Shown in pieces: positions 47,536 through 55,817 of a DNA stretch of 64,000 bases (position 1 is its first letter; each line of letters starts with the position of its first letter). The translations under genes were made by a program, and so were the position numbers. The DNA is from Luteimonas_C sp035250245. GTDB lineage: Bacteria; Pseudomonadota; Gammaproteobacteria; Xanthomonadales; Xanthomonadaceae. Location of the stretch: NCBI GenBank assembly GCA_035250245.1, contig DATFFH010000016.1, forward strand, positions 3,768 through 67,767, in the 5' to 3' direction. The notes below the pieces were generated by a model. That model was not told the origin of the DNA, ran no database searches, and saw only the letters and a program-made list of their open reading frames with translations.

Positions 47536-47835
47536 TCAGGCCGGCGAGTCGAGCACGCCGTCGAGCTTGCGCTGCAAATCGCCCAGCGTGCGGGACAATT
47601 CGCGGTCGCGGCTATCGCTTTCGCCGCGCAATTGTTGCAGTTCGTGGGCCAGGTTCAGCGCGGCCAACACCGCGATGCGGTCGACCGCGGCCATGCGGTT
47701 CCCGCCGCGGATCTCGCGCATCTTGCCGTCCAGAAGTTTGGCCGCGGCGAGCAGGCTGTCGCGTTCGTCCGGTTCCACGCCGACCGTGTATTCGCGGTCG
47801 AGGATGCGGACGTTGACCGGTTCGCTGGCGCTCAC
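47536..47835 (-). CDS. zapA: Cell division protein ZapA
   Basis: The 99-aa protein reads VNVRILDREYTVGVEPDERDSLLAAAKLLDGKMREIRGGNRMAAVDRIAVLAALNLAHELQQLRGESDSR, the ZapA fold with the ILxREY-type start and the coiled coil at the end. ZapA binds FtsZ and bundles it. The start is GTG at 47835, which overlaps the stop of the ZapB-like gene (GTGA). It lies immediately upstream of 6S RNA, as in other gammaproteobacteria. Confidence 0.95.
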   Translation of the reverse strand: MSASEPVNVRILDREYTVGVEPDERDSLLAAAKLLDGKMREIRGGNRMAAVDRIAVLAALNLAHELQQLRGESDSRDRELSRTLGDLQRKLDGVLDSPA

Positions 47836-48053
47836 GTGTGCTGTTCCAGCGACTTGAGACGGGTGATCATCGCTTCGACCCGCGAACGCGCCTGTTCATT
47901 CTTGGCCAGCAGCGCGGAACGTTCGCCGCTCAGCTGTTCCTGCTGCGCGCGCAGGCTGCGGTTCTCTTCGGCCAGGCGTTGCGCGTGCGCGACCAATTGT
48001 TCCACGCGGGTCGCGAGGGCGCGCAATTGGGCGATGGCTTCGGCGTGGTCCAT
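47832..48053 (-). CDS. TIGR02449-type coiled-coil protein (ZapB-like)
   Basis: The 73-aa protein is one coiled coil: MDHAEAIAQLRALATRVEQLVAHAQRLAEENRSLRAQQEQLSGERSALLAKNEQARSRVEAMITRLKSLEQ, with heptad Leu/Ile positions. It is like the short TIGR02449 proteins next to zapA. It is probably a divisome partner, as ZapB is for ZapA. Start ATG at 48053, stop overlapping zapA. Confidence 0.9.
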   Translation of the reverse strand: MDHAEAIAQLRALATRVEQLVAHAQRLAEENRSLRAQQEQLSGERSALLAKNEQARSRVEAMITRLKSLEQHT

Positions 48054-48083
48054 GGCGGCACGATAGCACCGCCGGACCGGCGG

Positions 48084-50396
48084 TCAAGCGGGTTCGAACC
48101 GGGCCACGCCGGAGCGCCAATTGCGCAGGAAAGCCAGGCAACGGTACGGGTCCAGCGGCCGCGCCACCCAGTAGCCCTGGATCTCGTCGCAGTGCTGTTC
48201 CATCAACAGCCGGGCCTGGGCCTGGTGTTCCACGCCCTCGGCCACGACGTACAGGCCCAGGGTTCGCGCCATCGCGATGATCGAATGGGTGATGGCCTTG
48301 TCGTCCCGGTTCTGGGCGATGTCGTCGATGAAGGCCTTGTCGATCTTCAGCGTGGTGATCGGCAACCGCTTCAGATACGCCAGCGAGGAATAGCCGGTGC
48401 CGAAATCGTCGATCGCCAGGCGCACGCCCAGATCGCGCAATGCCTGCATCGTTTGCGCCGCTTGCGCGGCTTTGGCCATCACCACGCTTTCGGTGAGTTC
48501 CAGTTCCAAGCGTTCGCCCGGCACGCCGGTGTCGGCGAGCACTTTGGCCACGTAGCGCGGCAGGTCGCCGCGCAGCAGTTGCAGCGCCGACACGTTCACC
48601 GACATGTTCAGCGTGCCCAGGCCGTGCTGGCGCCAGCGGCGCAGGGTGGTGCAGGCCTCGCGCATCACCCATTCGCCGATCGGCAGGATCATCCCGCTTT
48701 CTTCGGCCAGCGGGATGAAGTGATTCGGCGGGATCAGGCCCAGATAGGGGTGTTCCCAGCGCAACAGCGCCTCCACGCCGGTGATCGCGCCGGTGCGCAG
48801 CGACAGCCGCGGCTGGTAGACCAGCCGCAGTTCGCCGTTTTCCAGCACCTTGCGCAATGCGCCGGATAAAGTCGCGCGCTGGCGCAACTCCCATTCCATC
48901 TGTTCGGTATAGCGCTGGTAGGTGCGGCGGCCGGCGGCCTTGGCCTGGTACATGGCCGTGTCGGCGTGCTTGAGCAGGTCGGTCGGCACCTGCGCGTGAT
49001 CCGGATAGAGGCTGATGCCGACCGATGGCGAGATGATGATCTCGCGCCGGTCTTCGATCGCCAGCGGCGCGTCGAATGCCTGGATGATGCGTTCGGCCAG
49101 GCGGTCGCCTTCCTCCGGATCGCGCAGATGCTCCAGCACGACGGTGAACTCGTCGCCGCTGAGCCGGGCCACGGTGGCGCCGGTCGGCGCGACTTCGCGC
49201 AGCCGCGCGGCCGCGGCCCGCAGGATGCGGTCGCCGGTGGCGTGACCGAGCGAATCGTTGACATCCTTGAAGCGGTCCAGGTCCAGGAACAGCACCGCGA
49301 TCCGGCTGTCTTCCTTGCGCGCGTTGACGATGGCCTGCGACAGCCGCTCGGACAGCAGGCTGCGGTTGGGCAGGTTGGTCAGCGTGTCGTAGTTGGCCAG
49401 CAGGCGCAGTTCCTGCTCGGTGCGTTTGGCCCGGGTGATGTCGCTGAGCACGGCCACATAGAGGCTGCGCTGGTCGATGGCGCCTTCGACCTTGATGGTT
49501 TCGATCGCGCACAGGAAGTCTTCGCCGTTCTTGCGCCGCTGCCACATCTCGCCGACCCAGTGGCCCTCGCGCATCACTTGTTCGCGCATCTCGCGGTAGA
49601 ACTCGGCGTCGTGCTGGGGACTGTCGAGCATGCTGGCCGAGTGGCCGATCGCTTCGTCCTCGGTATAGCCGGTGGTCTTGGAGAAGGCCGGGTTCACCGC
49701 GACGAAGAAGAAATTCTCGTCCAGCACCGACACCGCCTCGTTCATGCTGCGCAGCACTTCGCTGGCGATGCGGCGCTCGCGGTCGGCGTCGCGGCGGTCG
49801 CTGATGTCGCGCGCCGTGCCGGCGACGCGCGTGACGCGGCCCAGCGCATCGCGAGCGACCGCGCGGCCGCGAGCGCGGACCCAGGTCCACTTGCCGTCGC
49901 GGTTGCGCGAGCGGTGTTCGGACACGAACATCGGCGCACGGCCTTCGATGTGGGCCTGCATCGCCTGCTGCACCATCGGCAGGTCGTCCGGATGCACTTC
50001 CAGATCGGGGTTGGCGAAGCGCAGCGTGCGGATGGTGCCGGCGCCGACTTCGGACGGCTCCTCCACGCTCAGCACGTGCGCCGAGTTGCGGACCAGGTCG
50101 TTGTCCCAGAAATGCTCGCCCGAGGCCCACAGCGCGATCTTCAGGCGTTCCTCGCGTTCGCGGATCTGTTCGGAATAAGTGCGCTCGGCGCGCCAGCGGC
50201 GGCGCCACAGCCAGGCCAGCACGCCGCCGATCGCGGTCGCCGCGGCCGCGTACAGGCCCAGGACCAACAGCAGCAGCGCTGCGCGATCGCCGCCGGCCAG
50301 GCTGGCGCCGGCCCATGCGGACAAGGGAGCCGCGGCCGCCAAACCGGCCGCTAGCGCAAACTGGAAGCGCGTTCCTGCGTCGCCAAAAATGCGCAC
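48084..50396 (-). CDS. Membrane-bound PAS-GGDEF-EAL cyclic-di-GMP protein
   Basis: The 770-aa protein has two N-terminal membrane helices (about residues 12-30, 38-65), two PAS domains (about 85-330, with a first PAS starting ALWASGEHFWDND), a GGDEF domain (DTLTNLPNRSLLSERL to LSGDEFTVVLEHL; SGDEF instead of GGDEF) and an EAL domain (GVEALLRWEHPYLG, DDFGTGYSSLAYLKRLP, VVAEGVEHQ). EAL residues are complete, so phosphodiesterase activity is likely, whereas diguanylate cyclase activity with SGDEF is uncertain. An I-site RxxD is absent. It starts at GTG 50396. Confidence 0.92.
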   Translation of the reverse strand: MRIFGDAGTRFQFALAAGLAAAAPLSAWAGASLAGGDRAALLLLVLGLYAAAATAIGGVLAWLWRRRWRAERTYSEQIREREERLKIALWASGEHFWDNDLVRNSAHVLSVEEPSEVGAGTIRTLRFANPDLEVHPDDLPMVQQAMQAHIEGRAPMFVSEHRSRNRDGKWTWVRARGRAVARDALGRVTRVAGTARDISDRRDADRERRIASEVLRSMNEAVSVLDENFFFVAVNPAFSKTTGYTEDEAIGHSASMLDSPQHDAEFYREMREQVMREGHWVGEMWQRRKNGEDFLCAIETIKVEGAIDQRSLYVAVLSDITRAKRTEQELRLLANYDTLTNLPNRSLLSERLSQAIVNARKEDSRIAVLFLDLDRFKDVNDSLGHATGDRILRAAAARLREVAPTGATVARLSGDEFTVVLEHLRDPEEGDRLAERIIQAFDAPLAIEDRREIIISPSVGISLYPDHAQVPTDLLKHADTAMYQAKAAGRRTYQRYTEQMEWELRQRATLSGALRKVLENGELRLVYQPRLSLRTGAITGVEALLRWEHPYLGLIPPNHFIPLAEESGMILPIGEWVMREACTTLRRWRQHGLGTLNMSVNVSALQLLRGDLPRYVAKVLADTGVPGERLELELTESVVMAKAAQAAQTMQALRDLGVRLAIDDFGTGYSSLAYLKRLPITTLKIDKAFIDDIAQNRDDKAITHSIIAMARTLGLYVVAEGVEHQAQARLLMEQHCDEIQGYWVARPLDPYRCLAFLRNWRSGVARFEPA

Positions 50397-50532
50397 GTGG
50401 GTCGACCGTCAGAGGAGCATGCGCCGCAGTGTAGGGGCGGTCCGAGGCCGGCAACAAGCGGCCGGGCCCGCCGCCGACTGCTCGGTGGCGCCGGCATTGC
50501 TACACTGCGCGAACCCCCTTCGTGCGCATCCC

Positions 50533-51078
50533 GTGTCCGACGATCTGCCCAGCTGGTCCAGTGTCGATGCCCAGGCGCAGGCGCTGAAGCTTGCCGCCAC
50601 CCCTTCCGAATTGCATGGCGCCCTGTGCGGCTGGCTGGCCGGCGGCGGCAGCGACGTTCCCGACTGGCTGGCGAAAGTGCTCGCCGACGACCAGGCGCCG
50701 AAGCCCGAGTCGGGCAGCGCCCTGGACGCGATGCGCGCGGCCAGCCGCGCGCAATTCGAAGACCGCGATTTCGGCTTCGCCTTGCTGCTGCCCGATGAAG
50801 ACGCGCCGCTGGCCGAGCGCAGCGAAGCCTTGTTCGAATGGTGCCGCGGTTTCCTCGGCGGGTTCGGTTTGGCGGCGGGCAAGGATCCGCCTTTGTCGGA
50901 AGAGGGGCGCGAAGCGTTGGACGACCTGGCCCGCCTGGCCGCCGCCACGCCCGAGCCGGACGGCGACGAGGAAGACGAAGAGGCTTATGCCGAGATCGAA
51001 GAATTCGTGCGCGTGGCCGCGTTGCTGCTGCATGGCGATTGCGTGATGGGCCCACGCCATCGGCATCGTTTGAATTGA
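50533..51078 (+). CDS. YgfB/UPF0149 family protein
   Basis: The 181-aa protein reads LPSWSSVDAQAQALKLAATPSELHGALCGWLAGGG, then ERSEALFEWCRGFLGGFGLAAG and EEAYAEIEEFVRVAALLLHGD, the UPF0149 pattern. The family (YgfB) is linked by neighbourhood to pepP in many gammaproteobacteria, as seen here. In Pseudomonas a member is reported to repress AlpA-dependent genes. Start is GTG at 50533. pepP follows, separated by a family C palindrome variant. Confidence 0.9.
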   Translation: MSDDLPSWSSVDAQAQALKLAATPSELHGALCGWLAGGGSDVPDWLAKVLADDQAPKPESGSALDAMRAASRAQFEDRDFGFALLLPDEDAPLAERSEALFEWCRGFLGGFGLAAGKDPPLSEEGREALDDLARLAAATPEPDGDEEDEEAYAEIEEFVRVAALLLHGDCVMGPRHRHRLN

Positions 51079-51093
51079 TCTGCTTTGCTTTTT

Positions 51094-51168
51094 GTGGGAG
51101 CGGCTTCAGCCGCGAGCTTTCTCGGCAGATCGCGGGATAGGGAAAGCTCGCGGCTGAAGCGCTCCCAC
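51094..51168. repeat. Palindrome, family C variant (GTGG instead of GTAG)
   Basis: TTGTGGGAGCGGCTTCAGCC on the left and GGCTGAAGCGCTCCCACAG on the right; one C is missing from the right arm relative to the perfect complement. Between ygfB and pepP. Confidence 0.8.
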
Positions 51169-51186
51169 AGGATTCGAGAACACGAC

Positions 51187-52509
51187 ATGAGTCTTTCCAC
51201 CGGCATCCCGCTCACCAGTTACGCCAAACGCCGCAAGCAGTTGATGCGGATCGCCGGCGACGACGCCATCCTGGTGCTGCCGACCGCGCCCGAACGCATC
51301 CGCAGCCGCGACACCCATTACCCGTACCGACAGGATTCCGATTTCTGGTATCTGACCGGTTTCGACGAGCCCGAAGCGGTATTGGTGCTGGTGCCGGGCC
51401 GCAAGCACGGCGAGAGCCTGTTGTTCTGCCGCGAACGCGATCCCGACCGCGAAGCCTGGGACGGTCCGCGTTTCGGTCCGGAAGGCGCGGTGGAAAAGCT
51501 GGGCTTGGATGATGCCTACCCGATCGACGATCTGGACGAAATCCTGCCCGGTCTGCTCGAAGGCCGCACCCGCGTCTACTACCACTTCGGCCGCGACACC
51601 GACTTCGACCTGAAACTGATCGGCTGGCTCAACCGGGTCCGCGCCCAGGCGCGGCAGGGCGCACAGTCGCCGCACGAATTCCTGGAGTTGGGCCATCTGC
51701 TCGACGAGCTGCGCCTGTTCAAGTCCAAGGAAGAATTGAAGCTGATGCAGCGCGCCGCCGACATCAGCGTCGAGGCGCATCGCGCGGCCATGCGTGCGGC
51801 GCGCGCAGGCGTGCGCGAGTACGAATTGCAAGCCGAAATCGAGCGCGTGTTCCGCAGCCACGACGCCGAATCCGCCTACGGCAGCATCGTCGGCGCCGGC
51901 GCCAACGCCTGCGTGCTGCACTACCGCGCGAACAAGGCGCAGGCCAAGGACGGCGAGCTGGTGCTGATCGACGCGGGCGCCGAATACCGCGGTTACGCTG
52001 CCGACATCACCCGCACTTTTCCGGTGAATGGCCGCTTCTCGAAGGAACAGCGCGCGCTGCACGACCTGGTCGGCGCTGCGCAGCAGGCGGCGCTGGAACA
52101 GGCGCGCCCCGGCATGCCCTACGAAGCAGGCCATCTCGCCGCGGTCGAAACGCTGACCGAAGGTTTGCTGTCGCTGGGGTTGTTGAAAGGCAAGTTGGAA
52201 AAAAACCTCGCAGAAGGCACGTACAAGCGCTATTACCGGCACAAAACCGGGCACTGGCTGGGTTTGGACGTGCACGATGTGGGCGAGTACCGCATCGACG
52301 GCGACTCGCGCCTGCTCGAACCGGGCATGGTCTTCACTATCGAACCGGGACTGTACGTGCCGCCGGACGACAAATCTGTGCACGCCAAATGGCGCGGGAT
52401 CGGCATCCGCACCGAGGACGACGTGGTCGTCACCAAGGACGGCCATCGCGTGCTGACCGAGAAGCTGGAACGCAGCGCGGACGAGATCGAAACATTCATG
52501 GCCCGCTGA
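51187..52509 (+). CDS. pepP: Xaa-Pro aminopeptidase
   Basis: The 440-aa enzyme has the N-terminal aminopeptidase P module (YAKRRKQLMRIAGDDAILVLPTAPERIRSRDTHYPYRQDSDFWYLTGF) and the M24 pita-bread fold: VLIDAGAEYRGYAADITRTF (two Asp), HWLGLDVHDVG (His), FTIEPGLYV (Glu) and GIRTEDDVVV (Glu). These are the five metal ligands. It removes N-terminal residues before proline. The ATG is at 51187, behind a family C palindrome. Confidence 0.95.
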   Translation: MSLSTGIPLTSYAKRRKQLMRIAGDDAILVLPTAPERIRSRDTHYPYRQDSDFWYLTGFDEPEAVLVLVPGRKHGESLLFCRERDPDREAWDGPRFGPEGAVEKLGLDDAYPIDDLDEILPGLLEGRTRVYYHFGRDTDFDLKLIGWLNRVRAQARQGAQSPHEFLELGHLLDELRLFKSKEELKLMQRAADISVEAHRAAMRAARAGVREYELQAEIERVFRSHDAESAYGSIVGAGANACVLHYRANKAQAKDGELVLIDAGAEYRGYAADITRTFPVNGRFSKEQRALHDLVGAAQQAALEQARPGMPYEAGHLAAVETLTEGLLSLGLLKGKLEKNLAEGTYKRYYRHKTGHWLGLDVHDVGEYRIDGDSRLLEPGMVFTIEPGLYVPPDDKSVHAKWRGIGIRTEDDVVVTKDGHRVLTEKLERSADEIETFMAR

Positions 52510-52517
52510 CCGCTTTG

Positions 52518-52593
52518 GTAGAGTCGAGCCTGCTCGACTGCTTTTTGTGTGTCGGCCATCAAGAGCAGAGCAGTCGAGCAGGCTCGACTCTAC
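52518..52593. repeat. GTAG palindrome, family B copy 4
   Basis: GTAGAGTCGAGCCTGCTCGA left, TCGAGCAGGCTCGACTCTAC right. Its CTA (52590-52592) is the stop codon of the ankyrin-like gene on the minus strand. Confidence 0.9.
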
Positions 52594-53444
52594 AAGAGCG
52601 ATCGGAGATAGCGGGCGATCTCGTGGTGTTCGCCGTATTCCGCCCATTCCAGCGGCGTGCTGCGGTAGATCTTGTCGCGGATGTCGAGCTTGGCGCCGGC
52701 CTCGACCAGCGTTCTCACGCTTTCCAGCGAACCCGCGGCTACGGCTTGATGCAAAGCGGTGGCATGTGGATGGATGACGATGCTATAGGCATCGGTGTCG
52801 ACGCCCAGGACGATCAGCCTGGCCAGTGCCGCTGCGTTGCCGTTGATCGCCGCTGCGACTAAAGCGATCTGGCGGTCTTCCGCCGTTGCGGTACGCGACA
52901 AGGTTTCGACGTCTTCGCTGCGACCCAGGCACAAGGCGCCGGCCAATGTGAGTTCGCCGCCACGCTCGAGCAGATGCGCGGCCGCTTCCAAGTTCGCCGC
53001 GCCCAGTGCGCCGATGCCGTCGCCCGGCTGCGCGCCGGCGTCGACCAACGCATCGATCAATCCGATCTGCACGCCGCTTTCGCGGGCGACGCGTCCGGTC
53101 ACCGTCAGGCCAAGCGCATAATCCAATTGCAGCTGCAGATCCGCTTCGTCCGAGCGGGGCGCGGCTTCTGCAATGGAGGAGGCGAGCGCAGCGATGTTGC
53201 CGGGCAAGCGTTCGTTGCGAACCGGATTCCCGGCTACGAACCAGAGCAGATAGGGCCGAGGGAAATAGCCTTCCAGCGCATCGCCGACCTGATCGCGCAG
53301 CCATGCGCCGGGCGCGTCGAGCCTGGCGCCGGCCAGCTCGGGACGCGCCGCGAGCGATCGCGACAAGGCGTCCGCATCACCCGCATCGATAGCGGCGACG
53401 GCCTCGCGGAACCATTCGTCGATCGTTGCGGGATCCGCGCTCAC
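52590..53444 (-). CDS. Ankyrin-repeat protein
   Basis: The chosen start is GTG at 53444, overlapping the VOC stop (GTGA), giving 284 aa. It begins SADPATIDEWFREAVAAIDAGDADALSRSLAARPELAG and contains ankyrin-like units: QIGLIDALVDAGAQPGDGIGALGAANLEAAAHLLERGGEL, ALVAAAINGNAAALARLIVLGVDTDAYS, HPHATALHQAVAAGSLESVRTLVEAGAKLDIRDKIYRSTPLEWAEYGEHHEIARYLRSLL. It probably binds another protein. Its stop TAG is in the family B palindrome. Function unknown. Confidence 0.8.
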   Translation of the reverse strand: MSADPATIDEWFREAVAAIDAGDADALSRSLAARPELAGARLDAPGAWLRDQVGDALEGYFPRPYLLWFVAGNPVRNERLPGNIAALASSIAEAAPRSDEADLQLQLDYALGLTVTGRVARESGVQIGLIDALVDAGAQPGDGIGALGAANLEAAAHLLERGGELTLAGALCLGRSEDVETLSRTATAEDRQIALVAAAINGNAAALARLIVLGVDTDAYSIVIHPHATALHQAVAAGSLESVRTLVEAGAKLDIRDKIYRSTPLEWAEYGEHHEIARYLRSLL

Positions 53445-53818
53445 GGTTCGGCTTGCCCGATCGGCAGCTGCTGGCCGAAAGCGATCCAGAACCGGTTGCA
53501 ATCGCGGATGATGAATTCGCGCATGCCGTAGAACGTGTCGTGCAGGTCTTCGACGATCTCAGCCTTGCCGTCGAGCCGGGCGCGCAAGGCGTCGACATCG
53601 TCAAAGTAGATGTACAAGTCGACTTCCCGCCGCGGCGCATCGCTCGCCCGTCCGGCGGCGCTGAACATCACCCGGCCTTCGCCGAAGGTCATCGATGCCC
53701 AATCCATCTCTCCGCAGCTCTCGTTGGCGGCGTCGCAATGGAAACCGATGCTCTCGTACCAGGCGATGGTGGCGCGCACGTCCGGCACGTGGATCATGGG
53801 TACGATGCTTCCAGCCAT
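53441..53818 (-). CDS. VOC family protein
   Basis: The 125-aa protein begins AGSIVPMIHVPDVRATIAWYESIGF, then DWASMTFGEGRVMFSAAG, REVDLYIYFDDVDALRARLDGKAEIVEDLHDTFYGMREFIIRDCNRFWIAFGQQ. It is a VOC domain of the kind lacking clear metal ligands. It is followed by the ankyrin-like gene in a GTGA overlap, so the pair is coupled. The DUF1579/VOC group lies just upstream on the same strand. Confidence 0.85.
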   Translation of the reverse strand: MAGSIVPMIHVPDVRATIAWYESIGFHCDAANESCGEMDWASMTFGEGRVMFSAAGRASDAPRREVDLYIYFDDVDALRARLDGKAEIVEDLHDTFYGMREFIIRDCNRFWIAFGQQLPIGQAEP

Positions 53819-53836
53819 GGCGTCGCCTCGTTAAGG

Positions 53837-54235
53837 TCAGGCCTGTCGTTGGAAGCAGAGCACATAACCGTCGGGATCCTTCACGTACAACTGCTTCATG
53901 CCGTAGCCGGTGACGATCGGCGGCTTCGGTTGCAAACCCTTGGAAACAAGATACGCGTAGGCAGCATCGACGTCGCGGCAGGCGAAGAACAAACCGGTGT
54001 CGTCATGGGCGTCGATGCGGGCAGGTTCCGGTGCGGCGGGACGGTCTTCGGCTTCGTAGCGCGTGTTGAGCATCAGATCGACGCCATGCAGCCGCAGCCA
54101 CACCCAGTCCGATGCATCGCCTCCGCCCGAATCCGAAACCGTCTTGAAGCCGAGGAGGTCGCGGTAGAAGGCCAGCGACGCCGGCATGTCGAACACCTGC
54201 AACAGCGGTGCCATTCCTTCGACCTGCAAGCTCAT
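53837..54235 (-). CDS. VOC family protein
   Basis: The 132-aa protein has APLLQVFDMPASLAFYRDLLGFKTVS, WVWLRLHGVDLMLNTRYEAEDRP, GLFFACRDVDAAYAYLVSKGLQPKPP and GYGMKQLYVKDPDGYVLCFQRQ, the VOC two-module layout with a C-terminal DPDGY. The ATG at 54235 overlaps the stop of the DUF1579-like gene (ATGA), and the next VOC gene starts 18 bases later. These genes form one unit, probably with the ankyrin-like gene. Confidence 0.86.
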   Translation of the reverse strand: MSLQVEGMAPLLQVFDMPASLAFYRDLLGFKTVSDSGGGDASDWVWLRLHGVDLMLNTRYEAEDRPAAPEPARIDAHDDTGLFFACRDVDAAYAYLVSKGLQPKPPIVTGYGMKQLYVKDPDGYVLCFQRQA

Positions 54236-54870
54236 AGCGACGGATGCTCCTCGTTCGGCGATATCGCGCCCGGCTTGCGGCCCGGGGCGGTCAGTGCGGG
54301 CAGGCTGCGTGGCGGGCCGATCCGGCGCGCTTCCAGCGTCTGGTGATTTTTTGTCCATGTTTTGCCGTCGTCCAGCGAACGGTCCGCGCTCCAGGAGAAA
54401 GCGTCCGGCCGGATGTTGTGATAGCGGATCCTCCAGAACGAAGGATAGAGCCCGGACACGCCGAAACGTTGCTCGATCCGCATCTGCCCGCCGTCGCGCT
54501 GCGCGGTGCCGAAGTCCTGCAGGCCGCCGCCGCCGTCCATGCCGATCAGTTCCCAGCGGTCCAGGCCCGCGTTGTAGGCGCGGATGGTGGTGGTCACGTA
54601 GTAGGTCTCGTCTTTTGGGCCGACCACTCGGTATTCGTCCAGGATCTGGCCGCCGGACAGGCGCATCGCGCTCCAATAGCCGTGGATCTTGCCGAACTCT
54701 GCGTTTTCGGCGGTGAATTCCCAATCGCCGAGCAGGTAGTCGAAGTCGGCCTTGTGTTTTTCGACCAGGGCTTGGCGCTGTGCGCGCTGCTTGTCGGTGT
54801 CGCTTTGGGCGAGGGCAGGCAAACAGGCGCTCGCGACCAGGAAGAGAACGAGAAGGACAATCTGGCGCAT
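54232..54870 (-). CDS. Exported DUF1579-like protein
   Basis: The ATG at 54870 starts a signal peptide (MRQIVLLVLFLVASACLPALA) and gives 212 aa. The mature part contains HKADFDYLLGDWEFTAENAEFGKIHGYWSAMRLSGGQILDEYRVVG and LDRWELIGMDGGGGLQDFGTAQ, which resemble DUF1579-type beta-barrels (lipocalin-like). Function unknown. A long overlapping frame in this region is a shadow. It is translationally coupled with the VOC gene downstream. Confidence 0.78.
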   Translation of the reverse strand: MRQIVLLVLFLVASACLPALAQSDTDKQRAQRQALVEKHKADFDYLLGDWEFTAENAEFGKIHGYWSAMRLSGGQILDEYRVVGPKDETYYVTTTIRAYNAGLDRWELIGMDGGGGLQDFGTAQRDGGQMRIEQRFGVSGLYPSFWRIRYHNIRPDAFSWSADRSLDDGKTWTKNHQTLEARRIGPPRSLPALTAPGRKPGAISPNEEHPSL

Positions 54871-54979
54871 AAGGGCCTCGCTGCCGGTTCGGTCCAGATC
54901 GAGGCTAGGCGCGCGGATTGCTGGAAACAAGGCCAATGCAGCGGGCGGCGAAAATCCTGCAGCGAGCGGCGAGAAAACT

Positions 54980-55003
54980 CCCTCTCCCGCTCGCGGGAGA
55001 GGG
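54980..55003. repeat. CCCTCTCCC-type hairpin, family H
   Basis: CCCTCTCCCGCTCGCGGGAG and AGGG, a perfect short hairpin between the response regulator and the DUF1579-like genes. Confidence 0.75.
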
Positions 55004-55019
55004 CTTAACGCCGCAACGT

Positions 55020-55817
55020 TTAGGTCGGATTGTCGACGTAACCCCGGATCGCCGCGGCCACCTGCTCGCGCCTGCGCCGGCTCAGCGGCACGACCGTTCC
55101 GTCGCGCAGCAGCACACCGCCGTCCTCGCCCGATTGCAAACCCCGCACTTGCGCCAGATTCACGATCGCGCGCCGATGCACGCGCACGAACCGGACCGGA
55201 TCCAGGCGTTGCTCCAGCGAGGCCAGCGACTCGCGCACCAGATGCCGTTTGCCTTTGGCATGCACGGCGGCGTAATAGTCGTCGGCTTCGATCCAGGCGA
55301 TTTCGGCGGGTTCGAAAATCAGTCCGCCGCCGGTCGCGCCGATGGCCAGGGGGCGAGGCGCAGGTGCCGCCTGCGTCGCGAGCGATCCGAGATCCGAGCC
55401 GTGGGCGAGCAATGCCGACAGCCGCTGCGACAGCGCCAGCGCGTCGGCCGAGCGCATCCGTTCGCGGACCCGCGACAGGGCCTGGTCGAAGCGCGACTCG
55501 TGCACGGGTTTGACCAGGTAGTCGAGCGCGTGCGTTTCGAATGCGCGCACCGCGAACGCGTCGTGCGCGGTCACGAAGATCACCGCCGGCAACCGCCCGG
55601 CCCGCAGTTGGCGCAGCACGGCGAATCCGTCCCATTCGGGCATTTGCACATCCAGGAACACCAGGTCCGGCGCCAGCGCCTCGAGCATTCGCACCGCTTC
55701 GCGGCCGTTGCGCGCTTCGCCGGCGATTTCGACGTCGCGATGCGGCGCCAGCAATTGACGGATGCCGCGCCTGGCCAGCGGCTCGTCGTCCACGATCACG
55801 GCGCGGATCGCGTTCAT
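55020..55817 (-). CDS. LytTR-type response regulator
   Basis: The 265-aa protein has a receiver domain (Asp10-Asp11, phospho-acceptor Asp56 in LVFLDVQMPEWDG, Lys103 in YLVKP) and a C-terminal LytTR DNA-binding domain: AEIAWIEADDYYAAVHAKGKRHLVRESLASLEQRLDPVRFVRVHRRAIVNLAQV. It is the partner of the histidine kinase encoded directly upstream, in an ATGA overlap (ATG at 55817). Target genes are not identifiable here. Confidence 0.95.
   Translation of the reverse strand: MNAIRAVIVDDEPLARRGIRQLLAPHRDVEIAGEARNGREAVRMLEALAPDLVFLDVQMPEWDGFAVLRQLRAGRLPAVIFVTAHDAFAVRAFETHALDYLVKPVHESRFDQALSRVRERMRSADALALSQRLSALLAHGSDLGSLATQAAPAPRPLAIGATGGGLIFEPAEIAWIEADDYYAAVHAKGKRHLVRESLASLEQRLDPVRFVRVHRRAIVNLAQVRGLQSGEDGGVLLRDGTVVPLSRRRREQVAAAIRGYVDNPT

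Noticed and set aside
47896..50457. An 853-codon frame overlapping the GGDEF/EAL gene
   Set aside because: The GGDEF/EAL frame has full domain motifs; the longer frame is an Arg/Ala/Gly-rich shadow.
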